The notes under the pieces were generated by a model. The model was not told where the DNA came from. It did no database searches and worked only from the letters and a program-made list of their open reading frames with translations. From positions 806,001-870,000 of the forward strand of contig NZ_QMKH01000001.1 in the NCBI RefSeq assembly GCF_003290125.1: DNA of 64,000 nucleotides, in the 5' to 3' direction. Position numbers and translations under genes: made by a program. Each line of letters opens with the position of its first letter. Position 1 is the first letter of the stretch. The stretch is from Microvirga flavescens (GTDB lineage: Bacteria > Pseudomonadota > Alphaproteobacteria > Rhizobiales > Beijerinckiaceae). This document shows, in pieces, positions 26,046 through 34,939 of this stretch.

Positions 26046-27512
26046 CTAATGTGCCGGCAGATCTAGCAGGCGCTCAAAAAGTTGCTTCACTTCAATTGGC
26101 ATAAAATCGCGCTTATCTGACAAGATGTGCTCGATCACGTACTGCATGAGCTTGCCTGCCTGCCTTTTTGCGACACTGTTTAGTTTGGGAAACGCGGTTA
26201 GTATCATTTCCTCAAGGGCGTGATCATCGGTCGTAAGATACCGTTCGTCGATCATCAGCTTTATGCCACCAACGTACTCGCATTCGATCTCACTTGTAGG
26301 TTTCTCACCGAGAACAGCTTGGCAAACACACCTAACCACAGACTGTAGCTGCTGCTGATCATAAGATATGAACGTTAAATAACTCGCTTGAGCGTCGATC
26401 CCGATTGCCGTCTTTAAGTTCGGTGTTGATCGCGCAATAAGTGCCGCAATCAACAACGGGTCAAGAATGACATTCTCAAGCCCGTTTCGCCGCCCCTCTG
26501 CAAGCACGTGCAATCTAGTGTCAGAGGTTCTCCTGCCGTCCCAGTCGAGAAGCCCGAACACAGAGGTGTTCCCGGCATCGCTCAGCTCATTCACAAGCCG
26601 CACTACAACGTCGCATCCTGTGTTGACCGCGGCACCATCTTTGCTCACGGTTGATATGAATTCTAAAGACCTCTGAGAGGCAAGCGTCGGTTTAAGAACC
26701 TTGTAAAGCAGTTCATACGTGATCGCGTCAGCGGGGCTTTCGACAAAGACTTGCCTGCGACCATCAAATGAGATGGAAAGGGTCGGAACTCCTACTGTAA
26801 GAGCATTCAAGGCTTCAGCTTTGCTGGTCTTATGAAGTCCGGGCACACCGGGACGCATAATGTAGATGGATTCTTCAGGTGCTATTGCAACGGTTGAGGG
26901 AGAATGCGTGGTTGCAATCACATGGATTTCAAACTGATCGACCAGAATGTTGATGATCGTACCTACTACACTCTTGGACATCGACGGATGCAGGGGCGCG
27001 TCGATTTCATCCAGCAGGATGACTTTAGGATACACGGCGACCTGCCGCCGATCTGATGCGTAATAGACACAGAACGCGAAAGACATGAGCACCTTTTCGC
27101 CCGACGAAAGGTGTTGAAATTTGACTTCAATGCCTGATGATTTCTTCGTTAGGTGTGGTTCATAGGGAATGTAGTTGTCTAGATTTGGGGCATTTATCAT
27201 AAAATCTACGCCGGCACTCTCAAGTGCTTGGTTCACAAAGTCCCATGGGGCAGGCCCATATTGTTGCGTGAACTCCGCGTCAGTCAGGGTATTCACCTGA
27301 GCGCCAGATGACGCATCGAAATACCTAATCTCTGTGGTCTGACCCGCTCGGTGATGTGGTGCAGCATCAGTTGTGACCGCCCCGGCTAGGATGGCTTGCA
27401 GCAGATGACTTTTCCCAGAGCCATTTAGGCCGGTGATCAGAGAAAACTTCGGCACCTCAATGGTTGGGAAGTCGGTAATGGAAAGATGTGATAACTGGAA
27501 GCTCAGCTTCAT
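26046..27512 (-). CDS. AAA/ABC-type ATPase with TOPRIM-like C-terminus (OLD-family-like)
   Basis: A 488-aa protein. The ATPase part has Walker A at 28-35 (GLNGSGKS), an ABC signature LSSGE at 135-139, Walker B VILLDEIDAP at 164-172, and a switch His in ATTHSPS at 200-205. The C-terminal half has VFVESPADA (Glu258) and GLLDWDGR (Asp323, Asp325), which fits the E...DxD pattern of TOPRIM nucleases, as in OLD proteins used in phage defence. The start has an AGGA Shine-Dalgarno. It lies left of the island's att repeat yet is AT-richer than the host, so it was probably acquired separately. It stands alone without a GajB-type helicase partner. Confidence 0.7.
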   Translation of the reverse strand: MKLSFQLSHLSITDFPTIEVPKFSLITGLNGSGKSHLLQAILAGAVTTDAAPHHRAGQTTEIRYFDASSGAQVNTLTDAEFTQQYGPAPWDFVNQALESAGVDFMINAPNLDNYIPYEPHLTKKSSGIEVKFQHLSSGEKVLMSFAFCVYYASDRRQVAVYPKVILLDEIDAPLHPSMSKSVVGTIINILVDQFEIHVIATTHSPSTVAIAPEESIYIMRPGVPGLHKTSKAEALNALTVGVPTLSISFDGRRQVFVESPADAITYELLYKVLKPTLASQRSLEFISTVSKDGAAVNTGCDVVVRLVNELSDAGNTSVFGLLDWDGRRTSDTRLHVLAEGRRNGLENVILDPLLIAALIARSTPNLKTAIGIDAQASYLTFISYDQQQLQSVVRCVCQAVLGEKPTSEIECEYVGGIKLMIDERYLTTDDHALEEMILTAFPKLNSVAKRQAGKLMQYVIEHILSDKRDFMPIEVKQLFERLLDLPAH

Positions 27513-27662
27513 CCGGATCCTGCCTGTTGCTGAGCATAATATCCTATCAACGCTAGCTCACAGGTCTAGCGTTTCGACAATGAAGGTTGTGAAGGGGCTT
27601 GCTAAATCAGATTCCGAAGCTTGACCTTAGCGCTTAAAACCTAAGCTCGACAAGGGCTTGGT

Positions 27663-27709
27663 AATGGCGCACCCGACACGATTCGAACGTGTGACCTTTG
27701 CCTTCGGAG
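27663..27709. repeat. left attachment repeat: displaced 3' part of tRNA-Arg (attL)
   Basis: A 47-bp exact copy of 48678-48724, which in the intact tRNA runs from the anticodon loop to the CCA end (on the minus strand) plus two bases beyond. The integrase gene begins 112 bp to the right. Just after the repeat there is a small inverted repeat (GTAATA ... TATTAC, about 27711-27729) that may be an integrase arm or core-flanking site. This is the classical footprint of a tRNA-targeting integrative element. Confidence 0.92.
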
Positions 27710-27820
27710 CGTAATACATACAGTATTACTTTGCATGCCGTCGGATTTTATTTATAGACAACATTAGATTGAACTTCTTAAGTTCTAAGGGAAACAACAT
27801 GTTTACTGAAATCCCTTTTT

Positions 27821-29344
27821 ATGAAGCATCAATTAACGAATAAACACTCCCCAAAATCGACATGGCACACTCCTGGCACACCTAATCAACCTGCCGCCCT
27901 GATGCCCAGAACCAGCGCCAAAAGCTCAAAAAGCCGCTCTGTTGAAGAAATGCACTTCCATCAGACTGGGCGATTTCAAATTAAGCCCGGCCTTGCCTTG
28001 TACAAAAATCCAAGGTCACGTTTCATTTATGCAGATCATGTCTTTTCGCCCAAGGAGAGGGTTCGTAACTCAACACGAACAGATAGTTATTGGCTTGCCA
28101 AGGATATTGCTCAGCGGCAACACAAGGACCTTCTGCACAGAGTGCAACAAGGCGCACCGATCCACATCTCCGGTCCCAGTGTCAGCGATTTGCTCGAAGC
28201 ATATCTTGAGGGACTGAACCAAAAACTGGCTTTGGGCGATAAAAGTGTGAAACCAGAGATTTCCGCCATAATGAGGAATTTAGTTCCTTTTTGGCGCACG
28301 ATCTCTTTGGGTCAACTTAACCGCCAAACCTTCTACCGATGGGAGGAATGGCGGAAATCTAAGCATATCGAAGCACCAGCGTTCCGCACCTATAAGAGGG
28401 GCACTGCCACGATTACGGCCCCCACGAAGGAGAAGCCGCCGACCGTTAGCACACTGCAAAGAGAGAAAACTTACTTTGTGGGTGCTCTTACCTGGGGCAG
28501 CAATCAAATTGAAAAGTGGGTCAGTGATGAGGTGGTCGCTGAAATCAGGCACCTCCCTCGCCGTCGATCAAACAAAAAGGCGCAAGCGGAAAACGACTGG
28601 AAGCGCGCAGCCCTTACGGACGAGCAAACGACAATCCTGAATCGCGAGTTTTATGCTTGGGAAGAAAAGGAAAAAGCCCGCGTTTCTAAACACGGAGAGC
28701 AGGGAAAAGGCCGGAACTACGAGCGAAGGCTCATGGCACATAGAGTCAAATTGATGCTGGCTTCCGGTCTGAGGCCGGGCGCTGAGGTTAATGACCTCAA
28801 GTGGAAGGACATTCAAACCGCGCGCCTCTCAGATGGTCGAGAGATCATTGTCATCACCCCTTGTGGAAGCGGTAAGACGGGCCCAAGGGTCGTAAATTGT
28901 CTTCCCGAGTCAGTTAAAGTCATCGCATCTTTGCGCTCCATGCTCACAGAGTTTGGCTTTCCTATTGAAGGCGAGGCATCGCTCTGGCCTCATGTTGGGG
29001 GCGGGATTGTGAATGATATGAACAACAGCTTCAAAGGCGTGATGCGACGACTTAAGTTTGGCCAGGAGCTTAGTTCAGAGCCTCTTTATATTTGCCGTCA
29101 TACCTATATCACGCACCTACTCAAGGCAGGTATTAGCTCGGACATCATCGCGACGAACTGCGGCACGTCAGTCGAAATGATCGAGAAGCACTATAAGCAC
29201 CTCAAGGCAGAAAGCCTGCGCGATGCATTGGTTCCCCGGATCAATTCATCCCGATTTGGCAGCGAATTAGCACTGCCGAACGGAAGTCAGCACAGACTGG
29301 AACTTAGATCGGACGGCAAAATGGTGCTGGCAAAGGCAACATAA
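27821..29344 (+). CDS. tyrosine-recombinase integrase of the tRNA-Arg island
   Basis: A 507-aa site-specific recombinase. The catalytic domain occupies about 290-480: Arg-I is in MLASGLRPGAEVNDLKWKDI, the RHTY box is in LYICRHTYITHLLKAGIS, and the nucleophilic Tyr is in MIEKHYKHL. The first His of the usual HxxR box is replaced by Tyr (YICR), a tolerated but less common variant. An N-terminal SAM-like core-binding domain lies around residues 115-240. No clear Shine-Dalgarno precedes ATG 27821; ATGs at 27902 and 27950 are alternatives. It probably catalyses insertion and excision between the two tRNA-Arg repeats. Confidence 0.88.
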   Translation: MKHQLTNKHSPKSTWHTPGTPNQPAALMPRTSAKSSKSRSVEEMHFHQTGRFQIKPGLALYKNPRSRFIYADHVFSPKERVRNSTRTDSYWLAKDIAQRQHKDLLHRVQQGAPIHISGPSVSDLLEAYLEGLNQKLALGDKSVKPEISAIMRNLVPFWRTISLGQLNRQTFYRWEEWRKSKHIEAPAFRTYKRGTATITAPTKEKPPTVSTLQREKTYFVGALTWGSNQIEKWVSDEVVAEIRHLPRRRSNKKAQAENDWKRAALTDEQTTILNREFYAWEEKEKARVSKHGEQGKGRNYERRLMAHRVKLMLASGLRPGAEVNDLKWKDIQTARLSDGREIIVITPCGSGKTGPRVVNCLPESVKVIASLRSMLTEFGFPIEGEASLWPHVGGGIVNDMNNSFKGVMRRLKFGQELSSEPLYICRHTYITHLLKAGISSDIIATNCGTSVEMIEKHYKHLKAESLRDALVPRINSSRFGSELALPNGSQHRLELRSDGKMVLAKAT

Positions 29345-30297
29345 GCCCTTGAAACAAAGATCAAGAAAATTGCTTTTTGCGATAGCTCTATGAGAGAATA
29401 AATATATAGGAGATACGCTTTCGAAGCAGCTTCTCCTTCATATCACTCAGGAGTTACAGGGGCGACTCCACCCCGAAGCCGCTATCTGGGACAACATACG
29501 AGGCATGGCGCACTGCCATAAGCCGCAGACCAGACGCGAGGAGAGTGACCGACCGAGACGGACATCATCGCCCATGATGGCAGATGAGTAACGGCTGCTC
29601 GGCAAAGGGCTGAAAAGCCGCTTTGCAAGAAGGCATCTAAAAAGAGGAGAAGTGCGTCCTGACCAATCTGACGCCTCTTCGCATGTCCCTGATCTTCTAG
29701 GTCGGTCAGGGGCATGAGCAGCGATTACATGATCGCCAACCGTTGGGCTATAAGTCCGCCCGGGAGGCAAGACCAGCCAATGCAAAAGGTGCTCTGAAAC
29801 CCGGCTATGATCTCGAAGAAGATCATTGGGCCGCACAAACACACATTGAGTTGACCATCCCAAACTCTCACAACTAGGCGGGACTGGCCGAGAAGAAGCC
29901 GCTACATGCTGGGACCGGGCAACCTCCAGCCGCCTGTAAAAAGGCCGCGTGGCTGACCTAGAAGGTTAGAATTCCACTCAGGATGTGAACCTCATCTCCT
30001 CTTCCACTGCACGTTCTTGCCACGCGGTGGAGGGGGAGAGAGAGGGCCATCTAGGATGTGAAGCAGAATGAAGTGATCTGCATAATGAGCAAAATTAGAT
30101 CACCGCTGATGGCCTGAAATGCAAGCAATCACGAGAGGATCGAGTGATTGAGAGCGATGGAAGGCCAATCAGCAGGGCTGGAGGCATTAGCCTCTGGCCC
30201 TCAAACTTAGTTTCTGGCCACTGGATCAAGGGCTGAGACGGCCTCCTGGACCGTCTGAACCGTCCAAACTAACTTTCCAAAGTTAGTTTGGACCCAA
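29345..30297. other. 953-bp region with no convincing gene
   Basis: Short open frames exist on both strands (longest about 138 codons, minus strand, 29447-29863), but their amino-acid composition (Arg/Ser/Cys-rich) looks non-coding and no motif is recognisable. The region could be decayed mobile DNA between the integrase and the resolvase. Near the right end lie several short inverted repeats, the largest at 30262-30293. Confidence 0.5.
30262..30293. repeat. 15-bp perfect inverted repeat at the resolvase 3' end
   Basis: Arms 30262-30276 and 30279-30293 are perfectly complementary, separated by only CC. It starts 5 bp beyond the resolvase stop. It could be a transcription terminator (AT-rich without a U run), a cruciform, or part of a recombination (res) site. 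A shorter AAACTAACT echo occurs at about 30611 and 31073. Confidence 0.55.
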
Positions 30298-30900
30298 TTA
30301 TGCGGCTTCTGCCGGTTCCATGGCTTCGCGCTGCCCTGCCCTGAGAGCCGCATAGTAGCTAGACCTGCTGATGCCCAAAATCCGACATGTCTCTGGGACA
30401 GTGGTGGCCGGATCGTCATGGGCAAGCATCACCTGCCGGATCAGAGCATCAGTGATTTTGGGAGGTCGGCCAAAGCGAGTTTGGCGCTGCCGGGCGATGG
30501 CTCGACCTGCCGCACTGCGTTCGAGAAGAAGGTTGCGCTCGAATTCGGCCAAGACAGCCAACACACCGACAACCATCTTTCCGGTTGCAGTGCTCGTGTC
30601 GATGTTGTCCATGACCGAAACTAACTTTGCTCCCCTCGCCTCGATCTCTTCAACGATTTGGAGCAAGTGAAGCTGGGAACGTGCAAGCCGGTCGAGACGG
30701 TAGACCGTCGCCTGATCCCCTGGGCGAAGCTGATCGATCATGCGACGCAGTTCGGTCCGATCCCGCTTCGCGCCCGACGCTTTCTCTCGGTAGATGTCCC
30801 GGTCATCCACACCAGCCTTGATCAAGGCATCGAGTTGAAGAGACCAGTCCTGGTCGGAAGTTGATACTCGCGAATACCCGAACTTCCGACCTGCATCCAT
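30298..30900 (-). CDS. serine recombinase (resolvase/invertase family)
   Basis: A 200-aa small serine recombinase started at MDAGRKFGYSRVST. The catalytic Ser is in YSRVST; QLRPGDQATVYRLDRLARS and GKMVVGVLAVLAEFERNLLLERSAAG are the conserved catalytic and E-helix segments; the C-terminus ends in a Hin-like helix-turn-helix (TVPETCRILGISRSSYY). Such enzymes resolve cointegrates of Tn3-type elements or invert segments. No transposase remains next to it, so it is likely a remnant of a transposon or a housekeeping resolvase of the island. The coding frame is open six codons further upstream. Confidence 0.88.
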   Translation of the reverse strand: MDAGRKFGYSRVSTSDQDWSLQLDALIKAGVDDRDIYREKASGAKRDRTELRRMIDQLRPGDQATVYRLDRLARSQLHLLQIVEEIEARGAKLVSVMDNIDTSTATGKMVVGVLAVLAEFERNLLLERSAAGRAIARQRQTRFGRPPKITDALIRQVMLAHDDPATTVPETCRILGISRSSYYAALRAGQREAMEPAEAA

Positions 30901-31167
30901 CCAAAAACTCCCGTGCAATTAAGAACAATTCTCGCACGGACTTTTTGCACGTCAAACAATTTGTATTTCCATCACCCGATCAGCAGTCCAAAAATTGAAG
31001 AATTTTTGGCAACAGTTAATAGCTTCTAGCGAAAGCCGACCAACGCAATCGGAGTACGAACAGCTTGTCTTTCGGAAACTAACTGTAAGCAGAAGGTGCA
31101 GAGTGAATCCCGAAGCAATCTCCTGATTTGACTCAGAGAACAGTCCGACTCTTGAGAGGCGCGAACC

Positions 31168-31863
31168 ATGTGCAATACTGGTTCTAAAGGGAGTAAAGAC
31201 TTGAGCACTAAACCGCAGATCGACTGGGACAGGATCGAGTCATTCATTGGATATGGCAGGCATGATGCGCCGGTCGTTTTTATTGGCATGGAGGAGGGAC
31301 TGGCTTCTGACCAGGACTTGGAAGAGGACCTGATCCGCCGCTCAACTTATGACCCAGTCATAGAGCTACAGGGTGGCGCTCGGAAAGGGCAGCGCACATG
31401 GCGAGCCATGTGTGACCTCATGCTTCGGCGTGAAGGCATAATCGACCTGAGTTCCGGTAAACGTAATGAGTATCAAGCCAAAAAATTGGGCATTGCCAAT
31501 GGTGATACGTTACTCACTGAACTCTTGCCCTATCCGCACAACAAAGCGACTGATTGGCTCTACTCTCCTTACGGCAGATATTCAAACCGGGACGAGTATC
31601 TCAAAGGCATGCTTCCCAAACGGATAGCAATGCTTCGAGACCTGATCCAGCAATTCCGGCGGGAAATCATAGTGTGCTATGGCAAGGAGCGCTGGGATCA
31701 CTATAAGAAGCTCTTCGAAGGGACGCCTTGGCGAAAGCAAGGACTCTTTGAGATTGCAGATGACAAAGGCACTCGCATTGTCTTGGCTCCTCATTTCAGT
31801 GGCAGAGCCTTCAACACCAACGAGCAGCTTGCCGAAATGGCTAGGGTAGCACTTGGCAACTGA
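31168..31863 (+). CDS. uncharacterised protein with UDG-fold-like motifs
   Basis: A 231-aa soluble protein (or 220 aa from TTG 31201, which has a GGGAG ribosome site). I see VVFIGMEEGLA at residues 36-46 and IVLAPHFSGRAFN at 204-216, placed like motif 1 (G-x-D/E-P/x-G) and the late H-x-S motif of the uracil-DNA glycosylase superfamily; a central GDTLLTELLPYPHNKATDW and IIVCYGKERWDHY add further conserved-looking blocks. The usual catalytic residues are not clearly present. Possible nucleic-acid or nucleotide binding in a defence island; function unproven. It is alone on the plus strand. Confidence 0.6.
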   Translation: MCNTGSKGSKDLSTKPQIDWDRIESFIGYGRHDAPVVFIGMEEGLASDQDLEEDLIRRSTYDPVIELQGGARKGQRTWRAMCDLMLRREGIIDLSSGKRNEYQAKKLGIANGDTLLTELLPYPHNKATDWLYSPYGRYSNRDEYLKGMLPKRIAMLRDLIQQFRREIIVCYGKERWDHYKKLFEGTPWRKQGLFEIADDKGTRIVLAPHFSGRAFNTNEQLAEMARVALGN

Positions 31864-31936
31864 GAGTGGCTCTTAGCCACTCCCTCCTAGGTGCAAGTAG
31901 CTAAGATGTCGCTTATCAGTGACAGTTTGCGATTCT

Positions 31937-34513
31937 TTAGATGACGTAGAAATCCGCATAGGTCATCTTCAGCCCCTTCGAGAGGCTCGCGATCTTCACC
32001 ATGGCTGCACGACCGGTGCCGTCCGGATCATAGTAGAGTGCACCCGTGCCCTTGTTGTAGATGATCCGATCATCACCATCATGCGCCTTTGTGCCGATCC
32101 AGAAATAGCCGGACCTGAGCGTTCCATTCTTCCCTAGCTTGGTGAAGATGGCGTTCTCCAGGTAGATCGTATCGTATTTCACACTAAAGTCGGTGATCGT
32201 GTCCACGTTTGAGTACTTGTTCAGCGTCGTATTGAATACGAATTTGTCCGAACCTGATCCGCCAGTCAGACGGTCGTTACCAAGCCCACCATTGATCGTA
32301 TCATTACCAGTGCCGCCGTTGATGCGGTTAGCGCCAGCATTTCCAGTGATCACGTTGTTAAGGCTGTTGCCGGTGAGATTGACCGCTCCTGTGCCAGAAC
32401 TGTAAAGCCGTTCAACGTAAGACGCCAAGGTCAGACTAACGCTGCTGTAAATGGTGTCGGCAGCACCCCCAGTAGAGGTCTCGATCACCCGATCCCCGGC
32501 ATTGTCCACGTAGTACGTGTCATTGCCGATCCCGCCGTTCATCAGGTCAGCGCCTGCCCCGCCATTGAGAGTATCGTTTCCGGCTTGACCATAAAGGGTA
32601 TTGACAGCAGCGTTGCCGGTGATGGTGTTGTTCAGGTCGTTGCCAACGAGACTGACCGCATCCGAACCTTGAGCGAAGAGCCGCTCAACATAAGCTCCCA
32701 ACGTGTAGCTGACCGTCGTATAAACGGTGTCCGCGTTTCCGGCGGTCGCGGTCTCAACCACTTGATCTCCAGCGCCATCGACATAATAGGTATCATCGCC
32801 GAGCCCGCCTTCGAGGTGGTCGTCCCCCGCCCCGCCATTCAGAACGTTGTTGGCGTTGTCCCCAACCAGAATGTCAGCGAACGAGCTTCCAGTCAGATTC
32901 TCGATGCTAATGTACTGATCTCCAGCCGCGTTCCCAGTATTTGTAGTCGAGTTGGACAGGTTGGCGGTCACGCCCGCAGTGGCTCCGGCGTAGGAAGCCG
33001 TGTCGCTTCCCAAGCCACCGTTGAGGGTATCGGCCCCGGCAAGACCCAGGAAGGTGTCGTCTCCCGCCCACCCTGTGAGACGGTCGCCTCCAGCCGTCCC
33101 ATTCGCTGTGATGGCAGTGGTGAAGTCGCTATTGAAGTTGATGTTCGTGTTCAGGGTGCCATAGACGCTCGACCGGGTTCCATCCGGCAGGAAGACGTTG
33201 TCACGCAGGACTTGGAAGTTCACTGTCCCATTCGCGGTCAGGTATGGGATGAAGCGCGGGACATTGTCGATCCAGACGCCAGCGGCGTTCTTAAACGTGT
33301 TCGCCCATGTCAGGTACTCGTCCCGAACAGCAAGGTGCAGGCGACCCGATCCGTCATTAAGGAAGATCGCATTGCCATGTGTGGCTCCATTGCCTTCCTC
33401 GGCAATCGCCAAATCGATGGTCCCATTGCCGTCGAAATCACGAACCTGAAGGCTGTAGTCGGCAGTCCAGTTGTTCTGGTACTCCGGCAGCCAAGTGTCC
33501 GTTATATCAACGAAGTTGAAGCTACCCTGGTTCTTGTAGATACGGATAGCCGAGGCATTCTCACCGAGCGAATAGTTGGTGCTCAGAGTCAGGATGTCAT
33601 TCAGGCCATCCCCGTCAAAGTCCGCAATCATGGTGCGGACATCGTGGCTATACGTCTCCTGAAACAATTCGCCAGTGCCGAAGTCGATGGGCGAGAGACC
33701 ATCGTGATGGGTCTCGAAGTAAGGGGTGATCTTGGCAACCTTTGTGCCATTCACCATCCCCGTACCATTGCCCTTCATGATTAGAATGTCGGCACGCTGG
33801 AAGTAGCCAGCATCATCATAGAGCGGGATGCTGGTATCGATGGCATCACCGATCACGAAGTCCACCTGACCATCGTTGTCCAGATCGCCTGCCGCTACCG
33901 CCGATCCACCGGGTGAGCGATTGACCGGATTGGCGTCGGGAGTGTTCCAGATCGCAATCGGGTTTGCGCCGTTCTGGCTGAGGAAATACTGGTCGGAGGT
34001 GCGAGGGTTTCCTGTTGCTGAATCGACAGCGCTGTAGGTTGCCGTGATGACATCCATCAGCCCGTCGCCATTTACGTCGGCAAGATTGGCACCATGTGCC
34101 GAGATGCGGTCCTCATAATCCACGCGCGTATAGCCGGACGCACCAGAGATGAGGAAGGTCGAGCGCACAGGTGTAACTGGGAAGTCGGTGAATCCGGCAA
34201 CACCGATGTCGCCCTTTCCGTCTCCGTTGAAATCAGCGACCAGGGGCTGCCATGTCCCAGCGATGACAGTGCCGGAAAGGCCGCTAAACTCCGTGAAACC
34301 ACCCGATGCGTCCTGCTTCAGCACCAAAAGGCGTGTGGCAGCGTTGTCCGGACCAGTCGGGTCGCTGCCATAAGCCCATCCGCCGATGACCATATCCAAG
34401 CGACCGTCTCCGTCGAGATCGCCAAAGTGGTAACCGGAGTTGATTTGGTCGCCCGGAAAAATAGTGAACCTGAAGAGGCCAATGGCGATGACTTTAGGTG
34501 ATGTGGTGATCAT
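31937..34513 (-). CDS. large FG-GAP/RTX protein with type I secretion tail
   Basis: An 858-aa protein started at ATG 34513 behind GGAG; the frame stays open 32 codons upstream. The N-terminal half has about six calcium-binding FG-GAP/VCBS-like D-x-D/N-x-D/N-G repeats (for example FGDLDGDGRLDMVIGG, VADFNGDGKGDIGV, IADFDGDGLNDILT), predicting a beta-propeller. The C-terminal half has RTX arrays (GGAGDDHLEGGLGDDTYYVD, GQAGNDTLNGGAGADLMNGG) and a final module ending in YADFYVI, strongly similar to the tail of the 1909-3207 protein. It is probably exported by a type I system encoded elsewhere and may be an adhesin or surface-binding protein. Its presence in a defence-type island is unusual. Confidence 0.85.
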   Translation of the reverse strand: MITTSPKVIAIGLFRFTIFPGDQINSGYHFGDLDGDGRLDMVIGGWAYGSDPTGPDNAATRLLVLKQDASGGFTEFSGLSGTVIAGTWQPLVADFNGDGKGDIGVAGFTDFPVTPVRSTFLISGASGYTRVDYEDRISAHGANLADVNGDGLMDVITATYSAVDSATGNPRTSDQYFLSQNGANPIAIWNTPDANPVNRSPGGSAVAAGDLDNDGQVDFVIGDAIDTSIPLYDDAGYFQRADILIMKGNGTGMVNGTKVAKITPYFETHHDGLSPIDFGTGELFQETYSHDVRTMIADFDGDGLNDILTLSTNYSLGENASAIRIYKNQGSFNFVDITDTWLPEYQNNWTADYSLQVRDFDGNGTIDLAIAEEGNGATHGNAIFLNDGSGRLHLAVRDEYLTWANTFKNAAGVWIDNVPRFIPYLTANGTVNFQVLRDNVFLPDGTRSSVYGTLNTNINFNSDFTTAITANGTAGGDRLTGWAGDDTFLGLAGADTLNGGLGSDTASYAGATAGVTANLSNSTTNTGNAAGDQYISIENLTGSSFADILVGDNANNVLNGGAGDDHLEGGLGDDTYYVDGAGDQVVETATAGNADTVYTTVSYTLGAYVERLFAQGSDAVSLVGNDLNNTITGNAAVNTLYGQAGNDTLNGGAGADLMNGGIGNDTYYVDNAGDRVIETSTGGAADTIYSSVSLTLASYVERLYSSGTGAVNLTGNSLNNVITGNAGANRINGGTGNDTINGGLGNDRLTGGSGSDKFVFNTTLNKYSNVDTITDFSVKYDTIYLENAIFTKLGKNGTLRSGYFWIGTKAHDGDDRIIYNKGTGALYYDPDGTGRAAMVKIASLSKGLKMTYADFYVI

Positions 34514-34572
34514 CGGCGCTCCAGATAGCTTTGCCCCTCTCCTTGATGGGATAGGTGCAATATATAGCATCT

Positions 34573-34588
34573 TATAACGTGCATTATA
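34573..34588. promoter_or_regulatory. possible operator between the RTX gene and the XRE gene
   Basis: An inverted repeat (TATAA, six-base spacer, TTATA) lies in the AT-rich gap between the divergent RTX gene and the XRE regulator. This position fits a binding site through which the XRE protein could control both genes. Evidence is the symmetry and position only. Confidence 0.3.
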
Positions 34589-34628
34589 TCGCGTCGCAAT
34601 AAAGCGCACAAAGCCGTCACATCCCGGA

Positions 34629-34931
34629 ATGGATGTGCGGCAGAAAATTGGTGAGAACGTCAGGCAATTGCGTTTAGACGCAAACTTGACTCAGCAAGAG
34701 GTCGCCGACCGAATTGGCGTGGATCGGGCTCATATAAGCGCTCTCGAAGCGGGAAATCGAAACCCTACGATTGTCACGCTTTGGCATCTTGCATTGGCAC
34801 TTGATATTGAGATCACTGCTCTTTTTCGCGATTTCCCTTCCCGACCGGACAGCGACACGCTGACAAGGAAGCGTGCCAGCAAGCGCAGGGGACCTAGAAG
34901 GACGCTGAACGATAAGCAGGCTGATGGGTGA
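34629..34931 (+). CDS. XRE-family transcriptional regulator
   Basis: A 100-aa DNA-binding protein. Residues about 7-62 form a Cro/CI helix-turn-helix (GENVRQLRLDANLTQQEVADRIGVDRAHISALEAGNRNPTIVTLWHLALALDI). A basic tail (KRASKRRGPRR) follows. It is divergent from the RTX protein gene, and likely represses its own promoter and possibly the RTX gene; the intervening region contains an AT-rich inverted repeat. It shares no operon with the convergent gene that follows. Confidence 0.85.
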   Translation: MDVRQKIGENVRQLRLDANLTQQEVADRIGVDRAHISALEAGNRNPTIVTLWHLALALDIEITALFRDFPSRPDSDTLTRKRASKRRGPRRTLNDKQADG

Positions 34932-34939
34932 GAACGCTC

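Noticed and set aside
34629-34931. XRE gene as antitoxin to the convergent gene at 34940
   Set aside because: The genes are convergent rather than co-transcribed and the neighbour is large and not toxin-like, so a toxin-antitoxin call is not supported.
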